Below are positions 1 through 7,345 of a stretch of DNA of 16,420 bases, piece by piece. Source of the stretch: an uncultured Porphyromonadaceae bacterium (lineage in GTDB: Bacteria; Bacteroidota; Bacteroidia; Bacteroidales; Muribaculaceae); the NCBI GenBank assembly GCA_937892215.1, contig CALAVE010000067.1, positions 1-16,420 on the forward strand. Direction: 5' to 3'. The notes below the pieces were generated by a model. The model had not been told where the DNA came from. It did not search any database and saw only the letters and a program-made list of their open reading frames with translations. Position numbers and translations under genes: made by a program. Position 1 is the stretch's first letter. Each line of letters begins with the position of its first letter.

Positions 1-45
1 AAGGCCACACTACAAGAACAAATCAAGCATCTTTAATTTTTTGTC

Positions 46-240
46 ATGTACTTAAGTAGCGAACAGAAAAAAGAGAACTGGTACATAATAAGGAATCTAA
101 GAGACTATAATTATCCTAAATTTGATATAAAACATTATTTGAACGAAAACGATTATAATAGATCTTTAGATTCGTTGGGGATATCTGAAAAAAATATGGA
201 GCATACAGATGGAACTATTCCGTGGTGTTTGCACCTATAA
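46..240 (+). CDS. Small AT-rich ORF, function unknown (doubtful)
   Basis: This is a 64-residue open frame starting at ATG and ending in TAA. The peptide is polar and charged, with a Tyr/Asn/Lys-rich first half and a C-terminus ending TIPWCLHL. It has no signal peptide, no membrane segment and no motif I recognise. No ribosome binding site is visible, but Bacteroidales genes often lack one. The base composition is much more AT-rich than the genes to the right, so it may be a foreign remnant or simply non-coding DNA. It lies in a stretch before the M6 protease promoter that holds no other credible gene. The call rests only on an open frame with mixed, protein-like composition. Confidence 0.3.
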   Translation: MYLSSEQKKENWYIIRNLRDYNYPKFDIKHYLNENDYNRSLDSLGISEKNMEHTDGTIPWCLHL

Positions 241-297
241 TAGAGTATAAAATTGGAGTTTCACTCTGAAATTATTTCAAATCTATTTCACGGATAA

Positions 298-329
298 TTT
301 GCGATTATGAGTATTATTTCGTACCTTTA
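298..329 (+). promoter_or_regulatory. Bacteroidetes-type promoter for the M6 protease
   Basis: TTTG at 298-301 is followed after 20 nt by TACCTTTA at 322-329, one base off the Bacteroidetes -7 consensus TAnnTTTG. The spacing equals that of other promoters in this window. The predicted start near 335 gives a leader of about 45 nt before the ATG at 380. A second, poorer -7-like match, TATAATTG, lies just before the gene. Prediction from motif only. Confidence 0.5.
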
Positions 330-379
330 CAACCAAATATTTAACTCGATAACCGAAATTTAGCTAAATTATAATTGAG

Positions 380-2764
380 ATGAGAAAGATTTTTTGTGTT
401 TTAGCAGCATTAGTTTTAGTTCAAGTGATTAGTGCCGTGCCGGCGCTAAGAACCACATTCAAGGCTGTTTCGGCCGATGGTAAGGAACTTGTGCTACGTA
501 CTGTGGGTGACGAGAATGGGCATTTCTTCATTTCTGAGCAAGGGCAGGCCTATGTCCGTGACGCTAAAGGGAATTTCATCGAGAGTTCGCCCGAAAATAT
601 CTCCGGCCGAGCTAAAGCGCGTAAAAAAGTGACGGCTATGGACAATGCCGTGCAATGCGTGCCCACTACCGGCAGCCCGGTCATCCCTGTGATTCTGGTG
701 CAGTTCACCGATGTGCAGTTTTCTATGAGTGACCCTCAGGCCACCTACAATGAACTCCTCAATACCGGAGCCAAGAGCGTGAAGCAATATTTCTCCGATA
801 TGTCGGGTGGCACGTTCACTCCGCAGTTCGACGTCTTGGCCCCTGTAACCCTGCGTCAGACTCAGGCATACTACGGTAAAAATAATGCCGATGGGAAAGA
901 CTCCATGGGAGCGCGTTTCGTCCGCGATTGTATATCAATGTGGCGCTCAAGCATGAAATTTGCCCAGTACGATAACGATGGAGACGGGCAGTGCGACCTG
1001 CTTTACGTAATCTATGCCGGCGTTGGCGAAGCCACGGCCAGTGTTTCCGACCCGCAGAGCCTGTGGCCTTGCAAGTCATCGTTCTCTGAAAACAACATGG
1101 TAGTGTCGTTGCCGGGCGACTGCTCGTTCAACCAGTATGCCTACAGCAACGAATTGGTTGACGGACATGTGGATGGCATAGGCACTTTTGTTCATGAATT
1201 CTCGCATGCGCTAGGCTTGCCCGATTTAGGCAGCACAGGAGCAAGCAACGATATCTACGGTATGGACGAGTGGAGCGTGATGGACTACGGATGCTACCTC
1301 GACGACGGAAACACGCCTTGTGCGCTAACCGGATTTGAGCGTGCTCTGCTGGGCTGGACCGACTATATGCCCGTGGCAAAGATGCAGAGTTACACACTGC
1401 AGACTTTCGCCAACGGTGGCAAGCCGGTGAAGGTAACAAACCCAGCCAACGAGGACGAGTTCTATATTCTGGAAAACCGTCAGCAGACCGGATGGGACGC
1501 ATACCTCAGCAGCCACGGGATGATGATTACCCATGTGGATTATGATGCCGACATCTGGGCCGCTAATCAGGTGAACGTTGATCCCGACCACAAGCGAATG
1601 ACTATAATGCCCGCCGATAACGACCTGAGTATTGAGACGAACTCCGGCGACTTGTGGCCTAATGGTGGACTCAACGACGGATTCACCGATACGTCGTCAC
1701 CGGCCGCTTTCACTTACACCGGGAATAAACTGGAGAAGCCCGTAGAGCAGATTCAGGAGAACGACGGAGTGATTTCGTTCTACTACGACAATGGCGCCGA
1801 CACACCTATACTGGGCCTGATTAAGGCTGAGGATGTCACGGCATATTCAATACGTGCCAACTGGTCGGAAGCCAACGGCTGGCGTTCCTACTCGCTGCGC
1901 ATGTGGCCCGCTACACCCGAGGACACTTCCAAAGTGTTCATTGAGGATTTCTCCGGTCTTGTGACCGGCACGGAGGACGTCAGCGGTAACCTTAACGCAT
2001 ACATGGCCGAGACAGGCTGGACAGGGTTCGGACTCTTCCCCGAGAACGGAGGTTTGCGAGTTGGTAGCATAGGCAATGTGGGAACTATCATCACTCCCAC
2101 GTTCGATGCAAGCCGAGTGGGTGGCATGATTACCGTTTCATTCGCTGTCCAGACATATGCTTACGATGGCGACGCCACGGTGCGTATCGAACTGATTGGC
2201 CCTTCGGGCTCCAAGATTCAGGATTATGCTGTTACTTCTTCCACCGGACGCATCTGCCACGTGTTCACTGGCGCAGAAGCCGGTAGCAAGGTGAAAATAA
2301 GCACTGTCGCTGCTCGCAAGCGTATCATAATCAGCGACATCGCCATCCTTGTGGGCGACTTCACGGAGACCTATTCTGTCCCGGGATATCGTGTGAACGA
2401 CTATTCCGAGCAGGATGGTGTGATTACCGTGGACGACATCCACGCTCACGAATTCACTGTGACGGGGCTGGAGGCTAACACGGTCTATAACGTGCAGGTG
2501 GATGTGCATCACGTGGGTACGCTTGTGCTCAGTTCTAACATACGCATGGCTCGCACGCTCGAAGCGCCCGACCTGAGGCTGGGCGATGTGAATGGTGACG
2601 GATTCGTTGACGTGAGCGATGTGGTGACTCTTGCCGCTTTCGTTATGGGCGAGAACCCCGACCCGTTCTACAGAAGCGCTGCCGATGTCAACTCCGATGG
2701 AGCCATCGACGTGAGCGACGTGGTAACCCTGGCCGATATTATAATGGGCGGCGATGGGAGTTAG
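380..2764 (+). CDS. Secreted M6 family metalloprotease with C-terminal dockerin repeats
   Basis: This is a 794-residue exported zinc peptidase of the M6 (immune inhibitor A-like) family. Residues 1-20 form a signal peptide with a hydrophobic core ending near AVPA. A propeptide-like region follows, then the catalytic domain starting around residue 100. The zinc site is HEFSHALGLPD, with H272, E273 and H276 as the HExxH core and D282 as the probable third ligand. The later stretch ILENRQQTGWDAYL is also typical of M6 enzymes. Residues from about 475 to 730 look like beta-sandwich modules, including fibronectin III-like segments. The C-terminus carries two calcium-loop repeats, DVNGDGFVDVSDVV (from D736) and DVNSDGAIDVSDVV (from D769), which form a dockerin type I pair. 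The enzyme should act outside the cell or on its surface, degrading protein. It is monocistronic, with its own promoter and terminator. The family call is firm; substrate and dockerin partner are unknown. Confidence 0.93.
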   Translation: MRKIFCVLAALVLVQVISAVPALRTTFKAVSADGKELVLRTVGDENGHFFISEQGQAYVRDAKGNFIESSPENISGRAKARKKVTAMDNAVQCVPTTGSPVIPVILVQFTDVQFSMSDPQATYNELLNTGAKSVKQYFSDMSGGTFTPQFDVLAPVTLRQTQAYYGKNNADGKDSMGARFVRDCISMWRSSMKFAQYDNDGDGQCDLLYVIYAGVGEATASVSDPQSLWPCKSSFSENNMVVSLPGDCSFNQYAYSNELVDGHVDGIGTFVHEFSHALGLPDLGSTGASNDIYGMDEWSVMDYGCYLDDGNTPCALTGFERALLGWTDYMPVAKMQSYTLQTFANGGKPVKVTNPANEDEFYILENRQQTGWDAYLSSHGMMITHVDYDADIWAANQVNVDPDHKRMTIMPADNDLSIETNSGDLWPNGGLNDGFTDTSSPAAFTYTGNKLEKPVEQIQENDGVISFYYDNGADTPILGLIKAEDVTAYSIRANWSEANGWRSYSLRMWPATPEDTSKVFIEDFSGLVTGTEDVSGNLNAYMAETGWTGFGLFPENGGLRVGSIGNVGTIITPTFDASRVGGMITVSFAVQTYAYDGDATVRIELIGPSGSKIQDYAVTSSTGRICHVFTGAEAGSKVKISTVAARKRIIISDIAILVGDFTETYSVPGYRVNDYSEQDGVITVDDIHAHEFTVTGLEANTVYNVQVDVHHVGTLVLSSNIRMARTLEAPDLRLGDVNGDGFVDVSDVVTLAAFVMGENPDPFYRSAADVNSDGAIDVSDVVTLADIIMGGDGS

Positions 2765-2793
2765 TCCGCATCCGGTAATTACTCATATAACGA

Positions 2794-2821
2794 AAAAAGG
2801 CTCGCTTCGGCGGGCCTTTTT
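2794..2821. terminator. Bidirectional intrinsic terminator between convergent genes
   Basis: A 12-bp stem (AAAAAGGCTCGC paired with GCGGGCCTTTTT, one G-T pair) closes on a TTCG tetraloop. The right arm ends in T5 and the left arm begins with A6, so the hairpin has a U-tract on either strand. It sits between the end of the M6 protease (+) and the end of radC (-), and can stop transcription from both sides. Confidence 0.88.
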
Positions 2822-2872
2822 CGTTTCTCTAACGAGCCTTTCCGTTTTGTATGAGTTTTTGTTCAGCGGCGG

Positions 2873-3586
2873 TTACAGGCGGGAGGAGTCGATGTAACTG
2901 TAATAGTTGCCCCGGCACACGATGATGTGGTCCACAAGGTCGATGCCCACGGCATTGCAGCCGGCTTTCACTTTCTGGGTGAGGTTGTCGTCGGCCGCGC
3001 TGGGGCTGGTGTTGTCGCTGGGGTGGTTATGGGCGAGGATTATGCCTTCGGCCCGGCGTTCCAGGGCTTCACGGAGAATGATTTTCACGTCGCCTATGGC
3101 CACAGTGGTGCCGCCCACGCTGATGCGCACGCGGTGGGTGACACGCTTGGCACGGTTTAGAACCAGAATCCAGATTTCCTCATGGTCCAGGTCTTGCATC
3201 ACGGGGCGGAGGTGACGGTAGGCATCCGCGCTGGTGCGGATTTGCGGCATCTCGTCCACTTGCTCCAGTTGGTACCGGCGCGCAATCTCCAGTGCCGCAA
3301 GCAGTTCTATGGCTTTCACCTCACCTATGCCGCGAAATTTGGTTAGGTCCTTAATTGTCTGGCGGGCCATGAGGTAGAGTTTGTTGTCATAGCTTTTAAG
3401 AATGCGCTGGCACAGTTCCACCACGCTTTCGCCCTGCGATCCGCTACCCACGATAATTGCCATCAGTTCGGCTGTTGTAAGGCTGGAGAACCCCAGTGCC
3501 TTGGCTTTCTCACGAGGACGGTCGGACTCAGCCAGAGTCTCTTTCAGAGCTCTGGAAGTGGGAGTGTATTGTTCGTTCTGCTGCAT
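2873..3586 (-). CDS. radC: RadC family protein (JAB/MPN-type domain)
   Basis: This is a RadC-like protein of 237 residues from the chosen ATG. The N-terminal part has the family's DRPREK...LTTAELMAIIVGSG region, then a helix-hairpin-helix-like segment (TKFRGIGEVKAIELLAALEIARR). The C-terminal JAB/MPN domain carries the metal motif HNHPSDNTSPSAAD (H186, H188, D199). The family was once linked to DNA repair, but its true role in bacteria is unsettled. The frame stays open upstream. An ATG at 3616 overlaps the stop of the upstream glycosyltransferase as ATGA, which would mean translational coupling and a protein 10 residues longer. I prefer 3586 because the distance to DRPREK then fits the family better. 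Either way, the gene appears co-transcribed with the glycosyltransferase. Confidence 0.9.
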   Translation of the reverse strand: MQQNEQYTPTSRALKETLAESDRPREKAKALGFSSLTTAELMAIIVGSGSQGESVVELCQRILKSYDNKLYLMARQTIKDLTKFRGIGEVKAIELLAALEIARRYQLEQVDEMPQIRTSADAYRHLRPVMQDLDHEEIWILVLNRAKRVTHRVRISVGGTTVAIGDVKIILREALERRAEGIILAHNHPSDNTSPSAADDNLTQKVKAGCNAVGIDLVDHIIVCRGNYYSYIDSSRL

Positions 3587-3612
3587 AGCTGATTGGGGGT
3601 GCGTTAGTGTTA

Positions 3613-4611
3613 TCATTTGCCGCGGCGCATGGCTATTTCCTGCTCCACGTCGCGTCCGTGCCCCAGCAGGATTTTCCACACATAAGCGCGGATAAACCCA
3701 GAACCGTAGGAAAGGAGCTGGATGAAACTGGTTACTACGGCAATGGATGCCACTTTCAGGCTGCGTGTCTCCACTAAGGCGTTAATCCACAGCATCAGGG
3801 CATAGATGGGAATGGGCAGGATGGCCCACCAGCGCCAGAAGATGGCGAGCAGCACCAGTGCGGCGCAACCCAGTGTGAACACAGCCGGAAGGGTATGGAC
3901 AAGTTTCAGTGAGTCGGGGTAGAGTAGTTTCAGCGTTATGCGCGACATCCCGAACACGTGGGTCTGGCGAGCGAACGAGCGCAGTGTGTTGCGGCGTTTG
4001 TGATACACGAACGCGTCGCGAATCAGCCTTATGCGGAAGCCTGCCTGCCGGATACGTGTGCTGATGTCGATGTCTTCGCTGAACATCTCTCGGAATCCGC
4101 CCACTTTCTGCCACACCTCGCGTGAGAATCCCATGTTGAACGAACGCGGCACAAACTTCTCCAGTTGCACTTTGCCGCCGCGTATTCCACCCGTGGTGAG
4201 AAATGAGGTCATGGAGAAACTGATGGCTTTTTGCGTGGCGTTGAAGTCGGGGCTTGCCGCGTCGGGGCCGCCGAAGCAAGGTGTGAAGTCCGCCTCCAGA
4301 CTTGCCTTCAGCGTGCTGAAATATTGCTCCGGAATCACACAGTCGCTGTCGAAAAATATGAAATATTCGCCCACCGCACGCTCTATGCCGTAATTACGGG
4401 CAATGCTTCGGCCTTCGTTAGCTTTGTGGAAATACTGGATTTGCAACCGGTAGGCGTAGGCCGCGGCCACATCGTCGCAGCGCTCGGTGGAGCCGTCTTC
4501 CACAAGGATTACTTCAAAATCCTTGCACGACTGGGCCGTCAGACTTTCCAGCAGGTCTCTGACTTCGCCTCTGCGGTTATACACCGGCACTATGACAGAA
4601 AAGTAGGGCAT
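3613..4611 (-). CDS. Family 2 glycosyltransferase, membrane-anchored
   Basis: This 332-residue GT-A fold glycosyltransferase begins directly with the family 2 signature SVIVPVYNRRGEVRDLLESL. The nucleotide-sugar and metal residues are visible as E38-D39, the DxD motif FFDSD (D88, D90) and the ED pair at E179-D180 (SEDIDIS). The C-terminal third has hydrophobic segments at about residues 240-280 and again near 290-315, so the enzyme is probably anchored in the inner membrane with a cytoplasmic active site. It should transfer a sugar from a nucleotide donor to a lipid-linked or surface glycan. Acceptor and sugar cannot be read from the sequence. It is first in a two-gene unit with radC, overlapping by the ATGA arrangement at 3613-3616, behind the minus-strand promoter at 4642-4672. 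Confidence 0.92.
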   Translation of the reverse strand: MPYFSVIVPVYNRRGEVRDLLESLTAQSCKDFEVILVEDGSTERCDDVAAAYAYRLQIQYFHKANEGRSIARNYGIERAVGEYFIFFDSDCVIPEQYFSTLKASLEADFTPCFGGPDAASPDFNATQKAISFSMTSFLTTGGIRGGKVQLEKFVPRSFNMGFSREVWQKVGGFREMFSEDIDISTRIRQAGFRIRLIRDAFVYHKRRNTLRSFARQTHVFGMSRITLKLLYPDSLKLVHTLPAVFTLGCAALVLLAIFWRWWAILPIPIYALMLWINALVETRSLKVASIAVVTSFIQLLSYGSGFIRAYVWKILLGHGRDVEQEIAMRRGK

Positions 4612-4641
4612 AGGTTAATCAGATGAGTTAATATGATGATA

Positions 4642-4672
4642 CAAAATTAACAAATTCACGGCATTTTTCAAA
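4642..4672 (-). promoter_or_regulatory. Promoter for glycosyltransferase-radC operon
   Basis: On the minus strand, TTTG (4672-4669) is followed after 19 nt by TAATTTTG (4649-4642), a full match to TAnnTTTG. The predicted start is near 4635, about 25 nt upstream of the ATG at 4611. It lies back to back with the plus-strand promoter at 4680-4710. Confidence 0.65.
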
Positions 4673-4679
4673 AAAAAGG

Positions 4680-4710
4680 TTGATTTCTAACAAAAACTTC
4701 ACTACCTTTG
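4680..4710 (+). promoter_or_regulatory. Promoter for endonuclease I
   Basis: TTG at 4680-4682 is followed after 20 nt by TACCTTTG (4703-4710), a full -7 match. The predicted start is near 4717. That leaves only about 10 nt before the ATG at 4727 but about 34 nt before the ATG at 4751, which favours the second start. Confidence 0.65.
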
Positions 4711-4750
4711 CAAACTTCACAAAAACATGGAAACTAACATCTCTTTGAAT

Positions 4751-6460
4751 ATGAAAAGTTTACGTAACATACTGCTGCTCGCATCGGCATTTGTAGTGAT
4801 GTCGCAATCGGCTTTCGCAGCCGTTCCTAAGAATTATTACCGCACGCTCGACGGCAAGAGCGGTCAGGCGCTCAAGAATGCGGTAAACGCAATTATCAAA
4901 AATCACACCGTGTATTCTTACGGTAGCCTGTGGTACTATTTCCCATCTACCGACTGTATGCCCGACAATCCTAAGCGAGTGTGGGATATGTACAGCGATT
5001 ACACGTATTATTTCAACGACCGGGTGGGCTATTCCACTTCGGGTATGAACAAGGAACATTCAGTGCCTAAGAGTTGGTGGAGCACCACCGGTGGAACTAC
5101 CGCAACGGTTAACGGCGTTACGGTGGATGCCGACGCTTATACCGACCTTAACCACCTCTATCCCAGTGATGGAGACGCTAACTCCGCTAAGTTGCATTAT
5201 CCGTTGGGTACCGTCTCGAAGGCCGACTTCAATAACGGCGTGACAAAGGTGGGAACACCTGTTAGCGGCGAGGGTGGCGGCAGTGGCAGCGTATTCGAGC
5301 CGGATGACCGATACAAGGGTGACTTTGCCCGCACCTACTTCTACATGGCCACCTGCTATCAGAACTACTATTGGCGCTATACCTGGAATATGTCGAACTC
5401 CACTTGGCTAACGCTCAACGACTGGACTATCAAACTTCTGCTCAAGTGGCACCGGCAAGACCCTGTAAGCCAGAAGGAGATAGACCGTAATGAGGCTGTT
5501 TACCGCCTGCAGAACAACCGCAACCCATATATCGACAACCCCGATTTGGTGGAATACATCTGGGGCGACAAGGCCGGCAAGACCTATGTAGTGGAAGGCG
5601 GTGAAATCACCGGTGACCCGGAACTCATCACTCCCACGCAGGGAACTGTGCTCGACTTTGGCGAAGTGGGACTCGGCAAGTCCATAACCTACGTGGTTTA
5701 CGTAAAGGGCGACAACTTCACCTCCGACCTCCGGGTTCAACTCTACAAGGCCGACTACAAGATGTTCTCAATTTCTGTGCAGACTATAGACCGGGCTACA
5801 GCGGTAAGTGCCGAAGGCTATCCGCTGACTATAACCTATACTCCCACTGAGGTGGGTGAGCATACTGCCAATCTGCTGATTTACAATGGGGGTATCACAG
5901 GCAGTGTGGGCGTTGTGCTGAAGGCTGAGTGTAAGGAGGCCCCGTCGCTGTTCGCTGTTACGGCTCTGCCTGCAACCGATGTGGACGACGGAGGCTACAC
6001 GGCAACGTGGGAAGCCACCGGTGACGAGATTGACGGATATGTGGTGAGCCGAGTGGTCTATGACGCCGACGGTGACATAGCCCTTGCCGATGAGACCGAG
6101 ACTGAAGCCGATGAGACTTCGGTGCGCTTCAACGACTTGGCTGAGGGACAGACACATACCTATACGGTGCAGTCTAAGCGCCTGGGCTATCTGTCGCCCA
6201 AGTCGAATGTGATAACAGTAAGTTCAAGCGGTGTTGACTGCGTAGAAGCCGACAAACCGCTGTCGCTACTGCCCATCGACGGCGGTTTTGTGGTGAAGTG
6301 CAGCGAATCGCTCCTTGGTGTGCGTATCTTCAACGCCGGAGGCCAACTTGTTAGGGAACTGCCTGTACTGGATTGTGATGACAAGATAGAGTTGCCTGGT
6401 GGAGTGTACATTATCACTGTAGCCGGTAACCGCAAGCCTTTCAAGGCAGTGGTGAGATAA
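4751..6460 (+). CDS. Secreted endonuclease I family nuclease with T9SS-like tail
   Basis: This is an exported DNA/RNA endonuclease of the endonuclease I (NucM-like) family, 569 residues from the chosen ATG. That start gives a clean signal peptide, MKSLRNILLLASAFVVMSQS; an in-frame ATG at 4727 would add eight polar residues. The nuclease domain carries KEHSVPKSWW (catalytic His about residue 103) and DLNHLYPSDGDANSAKLHYP (N134, H135), the beta-beta-alpha-metal signature. From about residue 285 there are immunoglobulin/fibronectin III-like modules. The last 60 residues (from about LLPIDGGFVVK, with VRIFNAGGQLVREL and ELPGGVYIITV) resemble a Por/T9SS type A sorting domain. The protein is probably released or held on the cell surface and breaks down extracellular nucleic acid. 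The family assignment is strong. The secretion route is an inference, since no T9SS gene is in the window. Confidence 0.92.
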   Translation: MKSLRNILLLASAFVVMSQSAFAAVPKNYYRTLDGKSGQALKNAVNAIIKNHTVYSYGSLWYYFPSTDCMPDNPKRVWDMYSDYTYYFNDRVGYSTSGMNKEHSVPKSWWSTTGGTTATVNGVTVDADAYTDLNHLYPSDGDANSAKLHYPLGTVSKADFNNGVTKVGTPVSGEGGGSGSVFEPDDRYKGDFARTYFYMATCYQNYYWRYTWNMSNSTWLTLNDWTIKLLLKWHRQDPVSQKEIDRNEAVYRLQNNRNPYIDNPDLVEYIWGDKAGKTYVVEGGEITGDPELITPTQGTVLDFGEVGLGKSITYVVYVKGDNFTSDLRVQLYKADYKMFSISVQTIDRATAVSAEGYPLTITYTPTEVGEHTANLLIYNGGITGSVGVVLKAECKEAPSLFAVTALPATDVDDGGYTATWEATGDEIDGYVVSRVVYDADGDIALADETETEADETSVRFNDLAEGQTHTYTVQSKRLGYLSPKSNVITVSSSGVDCVEADKPLSLLPIDGGFVVKCSESLLGVRIFNAGGQLVRELPVLDCDDKIELPGGVYIITVAGNRKPFKAVVR

Positions 6461-6482
6461 GTAACAGTATTATATGACTATA

Positions 6483-6522
6483 GGTCTCTATCAGGCGCTC
6501 CACCTGCTGTCTGATAGAGTCC
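6483..6522. repeat. Perfect 9-bp inverted repeat forming a hairpin between two genes
   Basis: CTCTATCAG (6486-6494) and CTGATAGAG (6511-6519) are exact reverse complements around a 16-nt loop. After a T-T mismatch the stem can extend by GG/CC. No T-run follows, so it is not a standard terminator. It fills the gap between the nuclease stop and the downstream lipoprotein start, where it could stabilise mRNA, act as an attenuator or bind a dimeric protein. Role unknown. Confidence 0.6.
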
Positions 6523-6555
6523 TGTAATCCTAAGGGGAAATTAAAGCGTCATGAT

Positions 6556-7329
6556 ATGGGAATAAGAAAATTATTTGTTTGTTTCGCGGTGGCTATTACC
6601 CTTGCCGGATGCTCGGTAAGCAAACTTCCACCTTTCGCTTCATCCCGATGGGCTATTGAAGGCAACGTGGCAAGCAGCGCGCGTCATGGCATGGCCATCA
6701 ACTTTGGCGGTGAGAGTACGTTCCCCATTGCCAACATGAGTAATGGCGAATACGACTTGAACTTCATCACCACCGATGAGCAATTTCAGGCCTATGCCCC
6801 ATATTGCAAAGATTATATAGCGTCGGCAATCAGTAAAATTCCTGTGACAATCGACTCGTTGGAATTTGTGCTTGCCGACCGGTTTGTGGTTTTCATGCCC
6901 AATGTGTTAAGTCGCTGGCTGCCTGATTATGTGTGCCAGTCCGATGGGGCTGAGTTCGTCGTTGAGGCCAATCCGCGGGCTACATCCGTTCAGCCGCATG
7001 ACGAGATATGGCGCAATTTTATTTTCGACGACAAGCGGCATCGCATCCTTGTAGTTGACCGCTTGGTGAAAAACGGAAAGCATCTGGGCATTATCTATAT
7101 CATTCAGGGTGAAGACCGTCATGTCCCGTTCTCGGCTAATTTCCATTACGATGTCACCGCCCGGCGCAATATTCAGCCTGTTGGCGAGCACATGAGAGCG
7201 CTCCTCAACATAACCATTGCCGCAAGCACCTCTCATGTGTCAACCCGGACCTACGGCGACTGCATTCATGCCGCCGACTCCTGTTTCATGGCAGGTGATT
7301 ACTTGATGCAAATGGGCATCTCACACTGA
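6556..7329 (+). CDS. Lipoprotein of unknown function
   Basis: This 257-residue protein has a lipoprotein signal peptide: short basic n-region (MGIRKLF), a hydrophobic core and lipobox LAGC with Cys19 as the likely lipidated residue. The Ser-Lys-Leu residues after the Cys give no clear sorting signal. The mature part is globular with no repeats, no membrane segments and no catalytic motif I recognise. A purine-rich AAGGGGAAA lies about 15 nt upstream of the ATG. The gene follows the endonuclease I gene by 95 nt that contain a hairpin but no clear promoter, so it may be read through from that gene. Its end is 16 nt from the end of the convergent TPR gene, with no strong terminator between. Membrane anchoring is well supported; function is not. 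Confidence 0.82.
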   Translation: MGIRKLFVCFAVAITLAGCSVSKLPPFASSRWAIEGNVASSARHGMAINFGGESTFPIANMSNGEYDLNFITTDEQFQAYAPYCKDYIASAISKIPVTIDSLEFVLADRFVVFMPNVLSRWLPDYVCQSDGAEFVVEANPRATSVQPHDEIWRNFIFDDKRHRILVVDRLVKNGKHLGIIYIIQGEDRHVPFSANFHYDVTARRNIQPVGEHMRALLNITIAASTSHVSTRTYGDCIHAADSCFMAGDYLMQMGISH

Positions 7330-7345
7330 TTCAAATCCGTGTGGT

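Noticed and set aside
1..36. Possible C-terminal tail of an upstream gene (11 codons, then TAA).
   Set aside because: All three plus frames stay open over most of this short stretch, so a coding tail cannot be told from chance without upstream sequence.
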